DNA from: Isoptericola halotolerans
Lineage (GTDB): Bacteria; Actinomycetota; Actinomycetes; Actinomycetales; Cellulomonadaceae
Direction of reading: 5' to 3'
Assembly: GCF_013149785.1 (NCBI RefSeq)
Contig: NZ_JABEZU010000003.1
Coordinates: forward strand, 124,001 to 188,000
DNA: 64,000 nucleotides
Numbering within the stretch: position 1 is the stretch's first letter; each line of letters starts with the position of its first letter. The notes beneath the pieces are model-generated. The model was not told the DNA's origin, did not search any database, and saw nothing but the letters and a program-made list of their open reading frames with translations. Positions 45,680 to 56,439 of this stretch are shown in pieces. The position numbers and the translations under genes were made by a program.

Positions 45680-47092
<1,413 letters not shown>

Positions 47093-47226
47093 GCACCGTG
47101 GTCCGCGACCCCCTGGCAGTGTCCTGACGGAATCCTGAGGCAGCCTTGCCACGGTCCGGAGCAACTCTCGCGCCGAGCGTCCCACGATCGGACCATGAGC
47201 CTCCGCACGAGTGCATCCCGCAGCCG

Positions 47227-47613
47227 ATGACCACCGCCGGCACCGACCTGGCGCGAGCCTGGGCGTCGCTCGAGGAGGAGCTCGACGGCGACCGCGAGGC
47301 CGTGGAACGGTTCGTGCTCGCCTGGAGCGAGCATCTGGAGGAACGCCTGACGGCGGTCGGCTACGCGCTGGCGGCGGGCGACGAGCCCGCTGCCCGGACG
47401 ACGCTGTCGACCCTCCGCCAGTCCTCGCGAGCGGTGGGAGCGCACCATCTGGCCGCCCTTGCCGGGCGCGCTCTGCGATCGCTGGACTCCGGTGCCCAGG
47501 CTGCCGCGAGCGTGCTGCTGCCGGCACGCTCCGTCGCCGACGACACGCTGCGCGTGGTGGCCACGCAGCTCCTGGCGTGGCATGCGCGAACGGCACGAGC
47601 GCAGATGCGTTAA
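47227..47613 (+). CDS. HPt-like four-helix protein lacking the phospho-acceptor His
   Basis: A 128-residue helical protein whose middle (TLSTLRQSSRAVGAHHLAAL, from about residue 59) aligns with the HPt motif HTLKGSSxxVGAxxL. The phospho-acceptor His is Ser61, the following Lys is Arg64 and the Gly is Gln65, so phosphotransfer is not expected. Structure may be kept for protein binding. The ATG at 47227 overlaps the end of an 11-codon open frame starting at 47195. The promoter of rpsD appears to lie in its 3' end. Confidence 0.6.
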   Translation: MTTAGTDLARAWASLEEELDGDREAVERFVLAWSEHLEERLTAVGYALAAGDEPAARTTLSTLRQSSRAVGAHHLAALAGRALRSLDSGAQAAASVLLPARSVADDTLRVVATQLLAWHARTARAQMR

Positions 47614-47766
47614 GATGGTCCGGTTGCCCTCGAGGCGACCGCCTGGGACCTCGGCCCCGCGAGCATCTCGCTCCGTCGGCTGGTCCCGCACCCGACACCC
47701 TCGGCCCTCGTGGCCGGTGTGCCTCGGGTGTGACCTCACCATCCCACGACAGGACAGGAAGCAACC
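47614..47766 (+). other. Leader region of rpsD
   Basis: TTAAGAT around 47609-47615 is the best -10 candidate and gives a leader of about 150 nt before rpsD. The leader is GC-rich and can form local hairpins. S4 autoregulates translation in other bacteria, so this leader is where a binding site would be; no known motif is recognised. Confidence 0.4.
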
Positions 47767-48393
47767 GTGACTGCTGTCACCAAGTCGCGCCGCCAGGTGC
47801 GCCTCAGCCGTAAGCTCGGCATCCCGCTGACGCCCAAGGCCGTCAAGCACTTCGAGAAGCGCCCTTACCCCCCGGGTGAGCACGGCCGCGCCCGTCGTCG
47901 CACCGAGTCGGACTACGCGGTGCGTCTGCGCGAGAAGCAGCGTCTGCGCGCCCAGTACGCGCTGCGCGAGAAGCAGCTCCTCAAGGTCTACGAGGACGCC
48001 CGCAAGCACCCCGGCCTGACCGGTGAGGTCATGGTCGAGGACCTCGAGACCCGCCTGGACGCGCTCGTGCTGCGCAGCGGCTTCGCCCGCACGATCCTGC
48101 AGGCTCGCCAGGCGGTCACGCACCGTCACATCCTCGTCGACGGCAAGATCGTGGACCGCCCCTCCTTCCGCGTGAAGCCGGGTCAGACGCTCCAGGTCAA
48201 GCCCAAGTCGCAGACCACGACGCCGTTCCAGGTCGCCGCCGCCGGCGCCCACCGTGACGTCCTGCCGGAGCTCCCGGGCTACCTGGACGTCAGCCTGGAG
48301 AAGCTGTCGGCCACCCTCACGCGCGCCCCGAAGCGCGCCGAGGTCCCTGTCACCTGCGAGGTCCAGCTGGTCGTCGAGTACTACGCCCGCTGA
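47767..48393 (+). CDS. rpsD: 30S ribosomal protein S4
   Basis: A 208-residue primary rRNA-binding ribosomal protein. The S4 RNA-binding domain is [20 protein letters not shown] with the [12 protein letters not shown] loop; the N-terminal [15 protein letters not shown] is the family signature. The zinc-binding Cys of the C+ form are absent, so this is the zinc-independent C- form. GTG start. It is alone in its transcript, with a terminator downstream at 48415-48450. Confidence 0.96.
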   Translation: MTAVTKSRRQVRLSRKLGIPLTPKAVKHFEKRPYPPGEHGRARRRTESDYAVRLREKQRLRAQYALREKQLLKVYEDARKHPGLTGEVMVEDLETRLDALVLRSGFARTILQARQAVTHRHILVDGKIVDRPSFRVKPGQTLQVKPKSQTTTPFQVAAAGAHRDVLPELPGYLDVSLEKLSATLTRAPKRAEVPVTCEVQLVVEYYAR

Positions 48394-48414
48394 CCCTGCT
48401 GCACGACGGCACAC

Positions 48415-48450
48415 CGGACGCCCCGCCCCTCTCAGGGAGCGGGGCGTCCG
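48415..48450 (+). terminator. Terminator after rpsD
   Basis: Twelve-base arms (48415-48426 and 48439-48450) enclose a loop that can pair further (CCCT with AGGG). It lies 21 bp after the rpsD stop. Confidence 0.85.
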
Positions 48451-48490
48451 GCGTATAGGGTGGCCGAGCACCCGATCGAGGAGATGACAG

Positions 48491-48874
48491 ATGTCCGTTG
48501 GGGACGTGGCGGGCCTGGTCGCCGCCTTCGCGTTCGTGCTGCTCGTCGGCTTTCTCGCCGTGCCGCTGGTCAAGCTCGGCAGGGCTTTCGACGAGACGAC
48601 CCGGTCCATCCGTGAGCTGACCGAGCACTCCGTGCCGATCCTGGACGAGGCGGCCACCACCGTGGCCTCCACGAACGACCAGCTCGTCAAGGTCGACACG
48701 ATCACCACGTCCGCTGCCCAGGTCAGCGAGAACGTCTCGGCACTCACCGGTCTCTACGCCTCCACGCTGGGTCGTCCCCTGGTCAAGGTCGCGGCGTTCT
48801 CCTACGGGGTGCGCCAGGCGTTCGGTGCGTCCTGGCGCAAGCAGGCCGCCGACGACGGCGGTGACCCCCGGTGA
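48491..48874 (+). CDS. DUF948 domain membrane protein
   Basis: A 127-residue protein with one N-terminal membrane helix (about 6-28, VAGLVAAFAFVLLVGFLAV) and a coiled-coil DUF948 domain (IRELTEHSVPILDEAATTV). Function unknown. The GAGGAG site fits the ATG at 48491. The stop overlaps the next gene by 4 bp. The pair lies just upstream of alaS, as is common in actinobacteria. Confidence 0.85.
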   Translation: MSVGDVAGLVAAFAFVLLVGFLAVPLVKLGRAFDETTRSIRELTEHSVPILDEAATTVASTNDQLVKVDTITTSAAQVSENVSALTGLYASTLGRPLVKVAAFSYGVRQAFGASWRKQAADDGGDPR

Positions 48875-49257
48875 TCCGCCGCCTGTTCTGGGTGGGTGTC
48901 GGCGTGACGATCACCGTGGTGGTGATCCGCCAGGGTCGGCGTGTCGTGGCCCGCTACACCCCCGAGGCCGTCACTGAGCGCGCTTCCGAGCTGGGGCGCA
49001 CGGCATCACGCCGCACCGGCACGTTCCTGTCCTCGTTCCGTGGCGAGTTCACGGCGGCACGGGACGCGCGAGAGGCCGAGCTGGTGGCCGCGCTGCTGGC
49101 GGAGGGCCAGCCGCACCCCGACGAGGTGCGTGCCGCCCGCGCGGACCGTGGCCGCCACGCCGCCCGCGGCGCCTCGTCGTCGGCCGCCGCCGCCGCGACC
49201 GCTGACCCCGAGGCCCGGATCCGGGCCGACGAGGACGAGCTCGGGTACTCGTTCTGA
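48871..49257 (+). CDS. DUF6167-like membrane-anchored protein
   Basis: A 128-residue protein: short membrane helix (about 4-22, LFWVGVGVTITVVVI), then RYTPEAVTERASELG and a Glu/Ala/Arg-rich coil, finishing DELGYSF. It resembles the small DUF6167 family that follows DUF948 genes in actinobacteria. GTG start overlapping the DUF948 stop (GTGA). Function unknown. Confidence 0.75.
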   Translation: MIRRLFWVGVGVTITVVVIRQGRRVVARYTPEAVTERASELGRTASRRTGTFLSSFRGEFTAARDAREAELVAALLAEGQPHPDEVRAARADRGRHAARGASSSAAAAATADPEARIRADEDELGYSF

Positions 49258-49275
49258 ACCGGACCTGCCTCGGGG

Positions 49276-49281
49276 GATAAT
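49276..49281 (+). promoter_or_regulatory. -10 box of alaS
   Basis: GATAAT, a close TATAAT match, about 60 bp upstream of the alaS ATG, with TTCTGA about 17 bases further up as a weak -35. It lies just past the DUF6167 stop. Confidence 0.55.
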
Positions 49282-49339
49282 CCTGGGCAGGTCTGCCCGA
49301 CCGCCGTCGGGCACCATCGATCACGTCACGAAGGACACC

Positions 49340-52036
49340 ATGCGTACCGCCGAGATCCGTCAGCGTTGGCTCGACTACTTCGAGTCCAAGGGGCACACGA
49401 TCGTGCCGAGCGTCCCCCTGGTCTCGCCGGACCCCACGATCCTGTTCACGATCGCGGGCATGGTGCCCTTCATCCCGTACATCCTCGGTACCGAGAAGGC
49501 GCCGTGGCCCCGTGCCGCCAGCGTGCAGAAGTGCATCCGCACGAACGACATCGAGAACGTGGGCCGCACGACGCGGCACGGCACGTTCTTCCAGATGAAC
49601 GGCAACTTCTCCTTCGGCGACTACTTCAAGCGCGAGGCCGTCGACTTCGCCTGGGACCTGCTCACCTCCGACCAGGCGGCCGGCGGCTACGGTCTCGACG
49701 GGGACCGCCTGTGGGTGACGATCTGGGAGAAGGACGACGAGGCCTACGACGCGCTGACCCAGGGCGTCGGGCTCGACCCGAAGCACATCGTGCGGCTGCC
49801 GCGCGAGGAGAACTTCTGGGACACCGGGCAGCCCGGCCCGGCGGGCCCCTGCGCCGAGTGGCACTACGACCGCGGCCCGGCCTACGGGCCGGAGGCCGAG
49901 GGCGGCACGGTGGACCCGGGCGGGGACCGGTACCTCGAGATCTGGAACCTCGTGTTCGACCAGTTCGTCCGTGGTGAGGGGCAGGGCAAGGACTACCCGC
50001 TGCTGGGCGAGCTCGAGCACAAGAGCATCGACACCGGTGCCGGCCTGGAGCGGATCGCGTACCTGCTGCAGGGCAAGGAGAACCTCTACGAGATCGACGA
50101 GGTCTACCCCGTCATCGCGACGGTGGAGGAGATGTCCGGCAAGCGGTACGGCGCGGACGGTGAGGACGACGTGCGCATGCGCGTCGTGGCCGACCACGTC
50201 CGCTCGGCGCTCATGGTCATCGGCGACGGCGTCAGCCCGTCGAACGAGGGCCGGGGCTACGTGCTGCGCCGACTCATCCGGCGTGCCGTGCGCTCGGTGC
50301 GGCTGCTCGGCGTCGAGGACGAGGCGCTGCCCGCGCTGCTGCCCGTGTCCAAGGACGCGATGAAGGCCTCGTACCCGGAGCTCGAGGCCGACTTCGGCCG
50401 GATCAGCCAGGTCGCCTACGGCGAGGAGGACGCCTTCCGTCGCACCCTGACCTCGGGCACCACGATCCTGGACACCGCGGTCTCGCGCGCGAAGAAGACG
50501 TCCGACGGCGGGCCGGCGGTCCTCGGCGGTGACGAGGCGTTCCGCCTGCACGACACCTACGGCTTCCCGATCGACCTGACGCTCGAGATGGCTGCCGAGC
50601 AGGGCGTCCAGGTCGACGAGAAGGCGTTCCGGTCCCTCATGGCCGAGCAGAAGCAGCGGGCCCGTGCGGACGCGCTGGCGAAGAAGACGGGTCACGCCGA
50701 CCTGCGTGCCTACGAGTCGCTCCAGAAGGCGCTCACGTCCCCGGTGGAGTTCCTGGGGTACACCGACCGGCAGGCCGCGGTGCAGGTCGAGGGCCTGCTG
50801 GTGGACGGTGTCCCGCAGCCCACGGCCACGGCCCCGGCCGACGTGGAGGTCGTGCTCGACCGCACGCCGTTCTACGCCGAGGCCGGCGGTCAGCTCGCCG
50901 ACCAGGGCACGATCGCGCTCGACAGCGGTGCCATCGTCGAGGTGGACGACGTCCAGCGCCCGGTCGCCGGGCTGTCCGTGCACCGGGGGCGGCTCGTCGA
51001 GGGCACCGTGACTCTGGGGGACCCGGGCACGGCGACGATCGACACGGGGCGGCGCGTGGCGATCAGCCGCGCCCACTCGGCCACGCACATGATCCACAAG
51101 GCGCTGCACGAGCTGGTCGGCCCGGACCGCACGCAGGCCGGTTCGGAGAACGCCCCGAGCAGGATCCGCTTCGACTTCCGGTCCCCGGCCGCCGTGCCGG
51201 CGTCGGCCCTGAGCGAGATCGAGGAGCGGGTCAACACCCGCCTCACCGAGAACCTCGAGGTGACGGACGCCACGATGTCGCTGTCCGCCGCCCGCGAGCT
51301 CGGTGCGATGGCGCTGTTCGGCGAGAAGTACGGCGACAACGTCCGGGTGGTCTCGATCGGCGGTGACTGGTCGCGTGAGCTGTGCGGTGGCACGCACGTC
51401 CGGGCGACCGGCGAGCTCGGCCGGGTGGCGCTGCTGGGCGAGTCGTCGATCGGTTCCGGCGTGCGCCGGGTCGACGCCCTGGTGGGTGACGGTGCGTACG
51501 GGTTCCACGCCACGGAGCACGCCCTGGTCGGCCAGCTGACGGGCCTGCTGAACGCGCGTCCGGACGAGCTGACGGAGCGTGTCGGATCCCTGATGACGCG
51601 CCTGAAGGAGACGGAGAAGGAGCTGGCTTCCCTGCGGCAGGGGCAGCTCCTGGCCGCGGCCGGGACGCTCGCGGCCGACGCGCCGCGTGTGGGCGACGTC
51701 CGCGTCGTCGCGCACGACGCCGGGACGGTCGGTGGGGCGGACGACCTGCGGGCGCTCGCCCTGGACGTGCGCGGCCGGCTGGGCGACTCTGCTCCCGCCG
51801 TCGTGGCGGTGGCGGGGGTGGCGAACGACCGCCCGCTCGTGGTGGTCGCCACCAACGCCGGGGCCCGCGACGCCGGCCTGCGCGCCGGTGACTTCGTCAA
51901 GGCCGCGGCGAAGACGCTGGGTGGCGGCGGTGGCGGCAAGCCGGATCTCGCGCAGGGTGGCGGCCAGGACGCGTCCGCGGTCCCCGCAGCCCTCGAGGGC
52001 GTGCGGGCGGCGGTCGGCGAGGTCGCCGGTGCCTGA
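49340..52036 (+). CDS. alaS: Alanine--tRNA ligase
   Basis: An 898-residue AlaRS. Class II core from ESKGHTIVPSVPLVSPDPT and NGNFSFGDYFKREAV, tRNA-recognition and C-Ala helix, editing domain with SRAHSATHMIHKALHEL and the LCGGTH zinc-binding motif, and a C-terminal DHHA1-like part. The ATG at 49340 follows GAAGGA; an open frame upstream is not used. The last codons overlap ruvX by 8 bp. Confidence 0.97.
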   Translation: MRTAEIRQRWLDYFESKGHTIVPSVPLVSPDPTILFTIAGMVPFIPYILGTEKAPWPRAASVQKCIRTNDIENVGRTTRHGTFFQMNGNFSFGDYFKREAVDFAWDLLTSDQAAGGYGLDGDRLWVTIWEKDDEAYDALTQGVGLDPKHIVRLPREENFWDTGQPGPAGPCAEWHYDRGPAYGPEAEGGTVDPGGDRYLEIWNLVFDQFVRGEGQGKDYPLLGELEHKSIDTGAGLERIAYLLQGKENLYEIDEVYPVIATVEEMSGKRYGADGEDDVRMRVVADHVRSALMVIGDGVSPSNEGRGYVLRRLIRRAVRSVRLLGVEDEALPALLPVSKDAMKASYPELEADFGRISQVAYGEEDAFRRTLTSGTTILDTAVSRAKKTSDGGPAVLGGDEAFRLHDTYGFPIDLTLEMAAEQGVQVDEKAFRSLMAEQKQRARADALAKKTGHADLRAYESLQKALTSPVEFLGYTDRQAAVQVEGLLVDGVPQPTATAPADVEVVLDRTPFYAEAGGQLADQGTIALDSGAIVEVDDVQRPVAGLSVHRGRLVEGTVTLGDPGTATIDTGRRVAISRAHSATHMIHKALHELVGPDRTQAGSENAPSRIRFDFRSPAAVPASALSEIEERVNTRLTENLEVTDATMSLSAARELGAMALFGEKYGDNVRVVSIGGDWSRELCGGTHVRATGELGRVALLGESSIGSGVRRVDALVGDGAYGFHATEHALVGQLTGLLNARPDELTERVGSLMTRLKETEKELASLRQGQLLAAAGTLAADAPRVGDVRVVAHDAGTVGGADDLRALALDVRGRLGDSAPAVVAVAGVANDRPLVVVATNAGARDAGLRAGDFVKAAAKTLGGGGGGKPDLAQGGGQDASAVPAALEGVRAAVGEVAGA

Positions 52037-52529
52037 CCTGCCGCGGGGGGCCCGGCTCGGCGTGGACGTCGGCAAGGCGCGGATCGGGCTGGCCGGGTCG
52101 GACCCGGACGGCCTGGTCGCCACGCCGGTCGAGACGGTGGCCCGCGTATCGGCCGTGCCGACGACGGCGGAGGGCGACCCGGCCGTCACCGCCGACGTCG
52201 CGCGCATCGCGGCTGAGGTGGTCGAGAGGTTCGCGGCGGTGGTCTACGTCGGCCTGCCGCGCCACCTGTCGGGCCACGAGGGGGCGGCGACGGCGGACGC
52301 CCGGGGGTTCGCGACCCGCCTCGCCCGCGAGATCGCGCCTGTCCCGGTGCATCTGGTGGATGAGAGAATGACGACGGTGGCGGCTCACGCGCAGCTGCGC
52401 GCGGCCGGTAGGAAAACCTCCCAGCATAGACCCGTGATTGATCAGGCAGCAGCCGTTATCATTCTGCAACACGCACTCGACGTGGAGCGTGCGACGGCCG
52501 GTCGTGCCGGCGAGCACGTCGAGCCGTGA
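52029..52529 (+). CDS. ruvX: Putative Holliday junction resolvase RuvX/YqgF
   Basis: A 166-residue RNase H-fold nuclease that also has a role in pre-16S rRNA processing in some bacteria. Blocks are LGVDVGKARIGLAGSD, VVYVGLPRHLSGHEG and LVDERMTTVAAHAQLR with the acidic active-site residues. GTG start overlapping alaS. alaS-ruvX-mltG-aroE is the conserved order in actinobacteria. Confidence 0.93.
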   Translation: MPDLPRGARLGVDVGKARIGLAGSDPDGLVATPVETVARVSAVPTTAEGDPAVTADVARIAAEVVERFAAVVYVGLPRHLSGHEGAATADARGFATRLAREIAPVPVHLVDERMTTVAAHAQLRAAGRKTSQHRPVIDQAAAVIILQHALDVERATAGRAGEHVEP

Positions 52530-52574
52530 CGGCCTGATGACCACTGGACGACCGACCCGAAGGATGATCTCGGC

Positions 52575-53738
52575 GTGACGGACCTCTTCGAGCCATCGAC
52601 GGCGGAACGCCCTGCGCCTCTTCCGTCGCGGGGCCGCTCCGCGGCGAGCAAGCGCGCGGCACGCAAGCGTCGACGTCGGCGGCAGCAGCGCACGGCGATC
52701 GTGCTCGTGCTCGTGCTGGGCCTGCTCGGTGGCGGCGCCTACGTCTTCTGGGACCGGATGAGCAGCGCGCTGGGTGGCCTCGACCTGTCGTTCGGGTTCA
52801 ACAGCGCCTCCGAGGACTACTCCGGTCCGGGCGTGGACCCCGTGCAGGTGGTGATCCCCGCCGGTGCCACGGGCACGATGATGGGCACCGTGCTCGCCGA
52901 GGCCGACGTCGTGGCGAGCGTGGGAGCGTTCACCCAGGCGTTCGAGAGCTCGCCGGCGGCCGCGAGCATCCAGCCGGGCACGTACGAGCTCTACACGCAG
53001 ATGAGCGCTGCGGAGGCGATCGAGTCCCTCCTGACGAACGAGAAGATCGAGACGAGGGTCACGATCCCCGAGGGGTACGTCGTCGAGCAGGTCATCGACC
53101 GGATCGCCTCCGTGACCGAGTTCTCGCGCGAGGACGTCGAGGAGGCCCTCGCTGACCCCGAGTCCATCGGCCTGCCCAAGTCCGCCGGTGGCAACGCCGA
53201 GGGCTGGTTGTTCCCCAAGACCTACTCCGTGCAGCCGGACGACACGGTCGTCGACCTGCTGTCCACGATGGTCGGTCAGACCAAGGCCGAGCTGAACGCT
53301 GCCGGGGTGGACAACGCCGACCGGCAGGACGTGCTCATCAAGGCCTCGCTGGTCGAGCGCGAGGCCAAGCACGACGAGGACCGCCCAAAGATGGCGCGGG
53401 CGATCGAGAACCGGTTGGCGACCGACATGGCTCTGCAGATCGATGCCACGACGGCCTACGGCATCGAGAAGTCCGGCACCGAGCTGACGCACGCGGACAA
53501 CAACGATGCGAGCAACGAGTACTCGACCTATGCACACGCGGGTCTCCCGCCGGGCCCGATCGCGAACCCGGGTGCGGCCTCCATCGAGGCCGTGGTGAAC
53601 CCCGCAGACGGGCCCTGGAAGTTCTGGTGCACCGTGAACCTCGACACGGGGGAGACCAAGTTCGAGGAGTCGCACGAAGCGCACCTCGTCAACCAGGCGG
53701 AGCTGCGGGCCTGGCAGAGGGAGAACGGCCACCGATGA
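52575..53738 (+). CDS. mltG: Endolytic transglycosylase MltG
   Basis: A 387-residue membrane enzyme that cuts new peptidoglycan strands and ends glycan growth. A basic, disordered N-terminal region (about 1-40) leads to a membrane helix (about 43-58). The YceG catalytic block is LIKASLVEREAKHDEDRPKM with the catalytic Glu in VERE (about residue 260). The protein has an Arg/Lys-rich start not seen in E. coli. Its stop overlaps the aroE ATG (ATGA). Confidence 0.93.
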   Translation: MTDLFEPSTAERPAPLPSRGRSAASKRAARKRRRRRQQRTAIVLVLVLGLLGGGAYVFWDRMSSALGGLDLSFGFNSASEDYSGPGVDPVQVVIPAGATGTMMGTVLAEADVVASVGAFTQAFESSPAAASIQPGTYELYTQMSAAEAIESLLTNEKIETRVTIPEGYVVEQVIDRIASVTEFSREDVEEALADPESIGLPKSAGGNAEGWLFPKTYSVQPDDTVVDLLSTMVGQTKAELNAAGVDNADRQDVLIKASLVEREAKHDEDRPKMARAIENRLATDMALQIDATTAYGIEKSGTELTHADNNDASNEYSTYAHAGLPPGPIANPGAASIEAVVNPADGPWKFWCTVNLDTGETKFEESHEAHLVNQAELRAWQRENGHR

Positions 53739-54616
53739 CCGCGACACGGCGCGCCGCCGTCCTCGGCCACCCTGTCGGCCACTCGCTGTCACCGGTGCTG
53801 CACACGGCGGCCTACGACGCGCTGGGCCTGGACGGCTGGGAGTACACGGCTGTCGACACCACGGTCGAGCAGCTCCCGGGTCTCGTCCGGGGACTCGACC
53901 TGGGCTGGGCCGGGCTGAGCGTGACGATGCCGCTCAAGCATGCCGTGATGGAGCTGGTCGACCACGTCGACCCGCTGGCACAGGCCGTCGGAGCGGTGAA
54001 CACCGTCCTGGTGGCCCCCGCGCAGTGCGGGGTGACACTGACCGGCACCAACACCGACGTCTACGGTCTCGTCGAGGCGATCCGCGAAGGACTGGCGGAG
54101 CGTCACGGCACTCGGCGGGCACCGGTGCAGGACGCCGTCGTCCTGGGCGGGGGAGCGACCGCGGCCTCCGCCCTCGCGGCGCTCGGCGAGCTCGGCCGCA
54201 CAAGCCCGCTGGTGCTCGTGCGCAGCCTCGCGCGGACCACCGGGCTGCAGGAAGCCGCCGCGCGCATGGGCGTCACGCCCCGCTTCGAGGTGCTCGAGCC
54301 CGCCGCGGCCTCGCGGGTCCTCGCTCGCGCGGACGCCGTGGTGTCGACGATGCCCGCCCACGCCGCCGACCCGGTGGCCCACGCCCTGCAGCAGCAGGGT
54401 GACCGGCCGGGCGGCGTGCTGCTCGACGTGGTCTACGACCCGCGACCCACCGCGCTGTCCCGGGCGTGGGCGACGAACGGCGGGACCGTCGTCGGCGGTG
54501 AGCGCATGCTCCTGCACCAGGCCGTCGAGCAGGTCCGGCTCATGACCGGCCGCCCCGGCCCGGTAGCGGCGATGGACGCCGCCCTGCAGGGCGTCCTGGC
54601 CGCCGAGGTCGTCTGA
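53735..54616 (+). CDS. aroE: Shikimate dehydrogenase
   Basis: A 293-residue NADP enzyme that makes shikimate from 3-dehydroshikimate. The substrate site has GHSLSPVLHTAAYDALGLD and VTMPLKHAVM with the catalytic Lys, NTDVYG, and the cofactor-binding loop VVLGGGATAASALAALGELG. ATG at 53735 overlaps mltG. aroC follows 81 bp downstream. Confidence 0.95.
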   Translation: MTATRRAAVLGHPVGHSLSPVLHTAAYDALGLDGWEYTAVDTTVEQLPGLVRGLDLGWAGLSVTMPLKHAVMELVDHVDPLAQAVGAVNTVLVAPAQCGVTLTGTNTDVYGLVEAIREGLAERHGTRRAPVQDAVVLGGGATAASALAALGELGRTSPLVLVRSLARTTGLQEAAARMGVTPRFEVLEPAAASRVLARADAVVSTMPAHAADPVAHALQQQGDRPGGVLLDVVYDPRPTALSRAWATNGGTVVGGERMLLHQAVEQVRLMTGRPGPVAAMDAALQGVLAAEVV

Positions 54617-54697
54617 CCGCGACCGGGGGCCCGCCGCGACGTCCGGCATCCGATCGGGCGTCCCGTGGGTCGGGACGAGCGTGAAAGAATCGCCACC

Positions 54698-55915
54698 ATG
54701 CTGCGCTGGTTGACCTCGGGAGAGTCGCACGGTCAGGCCCTGGTCGGGGTGATGGAAGGTCTGCCCGCCGGGGTGGAGCTCGTCACGTCCGACATCCAGG
54801 ACGCCCTGGCCCGCCGCCGCCTCGGCTACGGCCGCGGCGCACGGATGAAGTTCGAGCAGGACACCGTGCGCGTCCTGGGCGGTCTGCGTCACGGTGTGAC
54901 GCAGGGCGGCCCGCTGGCGATCGAGGTGGGCAACACCGAGTGGCCCAAGTGGGTCGACGTCATGTCGGCGGACCCGGTGCCGCCAGAGGCGCTGAAGGTC
55001 GACGCCGGCACGGGCGACGAGCGCGAGATCGCGCGCAACCGTCCGCTCACCCGGCCTCGCCCCGGCCACGCCGACCTGGTGGGGATGCGCAAGTACGGGT
55101 TCGACGACGCGCGGCCCGTCCTCGAGCGCGCCAGCGCGCGCGAGACGGCCACCCGCGTCGCGCTGGGGGTCGCCGCCGCGAAGTTCCTCGAGCAGGCGCT
55201 CGGTGTCCGGCTCGTCAGCCACGTGACCTCGATCGGTCCGGTGGAGGTCCCCGAGGACGCCGACCTGCCCACCCCCGACGACGTCGCCGCGCTGGACGCG
55301 GACCCGGTGCGCTGCTTCGACGCCGCCACGAGCGAGGCGATGGTCGCCGAGATCGACGCCTGTCGCAAGGACGGGGACACCCTGGGCGGTGTGGTCGAGG
55401 TGCTCGCCTACGGCGTGCCCACCGGGCTCGGCACGTACGCGCACTCCGACCGGCGGCTCGACGCGCGCCTGGCGGCCACCCTCATGGGCATCCAGGCGAT
55501 CAAGGGCGTGGCCGTCGGCGACGGGTTCCGCACCGCGCAGCGCCGCGGCTCGGCCGCGCACGACGAGATCGAGCGGGACGGCGAGGGGCGGATCCGGCGG
55601 CGTTCCAACCGTGCCGGTGGCATCGAGGGCGGCATGTCCAACGGTGAGGTCGTCCGGGTCTCCGCCGCGATGAAGCCGATCTCGACGGTGCCGCGTGCCC
55701 TGGCCACGGTGGACGTCGCGACCGGCGAGGCCGTGACGGCCCACCACCAGCGCTCGGACGTCTGCGCGGTGCCGCCCGCCGCCGTCGTCGCCGAGGCGAT
55801 GGTGGCCCTGGAGCTGGCGCAGGCCGCGCTGGAGAAGTTCGGCGGCGACTCGGTGGCCGAGGTGCGCCGCAACGCCGAGGCCTACCTGGCGTCCATCCCC
55901 GAGCTGCTGCGATGA
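54698..55915 (+). CDS. aroC: Chorismate synthase
   Basis: A 405-residue enzyme that makes chorismate from 5-enolpyruvylshikimate 3-phosphate with reduced flavin. The signature blocks are [41 protein letters not shown] and [18 protein letters not shown] at 54698 gives the normal N-terminus. Overlaps aroK by 4 bp. Confidence 0.97.
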   Translation: MLRWLTSGESHGQALVGVMEGLPAGVELVTSDIQDALARRRLGYGRGARMKFEQDTVRVLGGLRHGVTQGGPLAIEVGNTEWPKWVDVMSADPVPPEALKVDAGTGDEREIARNRPLTRPRPGHADLVGMRKYGFDDARPVLERASARETATRVALGVAAAKFLEQALGVRLVSHVTSIGPVEVPEDADLPTPDDVAALDADPVRCFDAATSEAMVAEIDACRKDGDTLGGVVEVLAYGVPTGLGTYAHSDRRLDARLAATLMGIQAIKGVAVGDGFRTAQRRGSAAHDEIERDGEGRIRRRSNRAGGIEGGMSNGEVVRVSAAMKPISTVPRALATVDVATGEAVTAHHQRSDVCAVPPAAVVAEAMVALELAQAALEKFGGDSVAEVRRNAEAYLASIPELLR

Positions 55916-56439
55916 GCGACGCGCAGCCGCGGGTGGTGCTCATCGGCCCGCCCGGCAGCGGCAAGACGACGGTCGGGACGATCCTCGCCAAGAAGCTGTC
56001 GGCGGGCTTCCGCGACACCGACAGCGACGTCGAGGAGGCGGCCGGCAAGACGGTGGCGGACATCTTCGTCGACGACGGCGAACCGCGCTTCCGTGAGCTG
56101 GAGCGTGAGGCCGTCACGACGGCGCTCGCGACGCACAGCGGGGTGCTCGCCCTCGGGGGCGGCGCGGTGCTCGACGCCCACACCCAGAATGCGCTGGCGG
56201 CCTACGCGGCCGGCGGCGGCGTCGTCGTCTTCCTCGACGTCTCCCTGGCCCACGCGGCACCGCGCGTCGGCTTCAACCAGGCTCGCCCGCTGCTGGTCGG
56301 CAACCCGCGGGCCCGCTGGGCCGAGCTGATGGAGGCGCGCCGACCCACCTACGAACGGCTCGCGACGGTGCACGTCGTCTCGGACGGGCGCACGGCAGCC
56401 CAGGTCGCCGGCCAGATCCAGCAGGAGGTACAGCCATGA
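55912..56439 (+). CDS. aroK: Shikimate kinase
   Basis: A 175-residue ATP-dependent kinase. Walker A is [12 protein letters not shown] with Lys and Thr, shikimate-binding [18 protein letters not shown] and EPRFRELER, and the GGGAVL loop. ATG overlapping aroC. Between aroC and aroB as in other actinobacteria. Confidence 0.96.
   Translation: MSDAQPRVVLIGPPGSGKTTVGTILAKKLSAGFRDTDSDVEEAAGKTVADIFVDDGEPRFRELEREAVTTALATHSGVLALGGGAVLDAHTQNALAAYAAGGGVVVFLDVSLAHAAPRVGFNQARPLLVGNPRARWAELMEARRPTYERLATVHVVSDGRTAAQVAGQIQQEVQP

Noticed and set aside
49049-52207. A very long open frame antisense to alaS
   Set aside because: Composition (Arg, His, Val, Gly) is that of an off-frame reading, and alaS is full length with all motifs.
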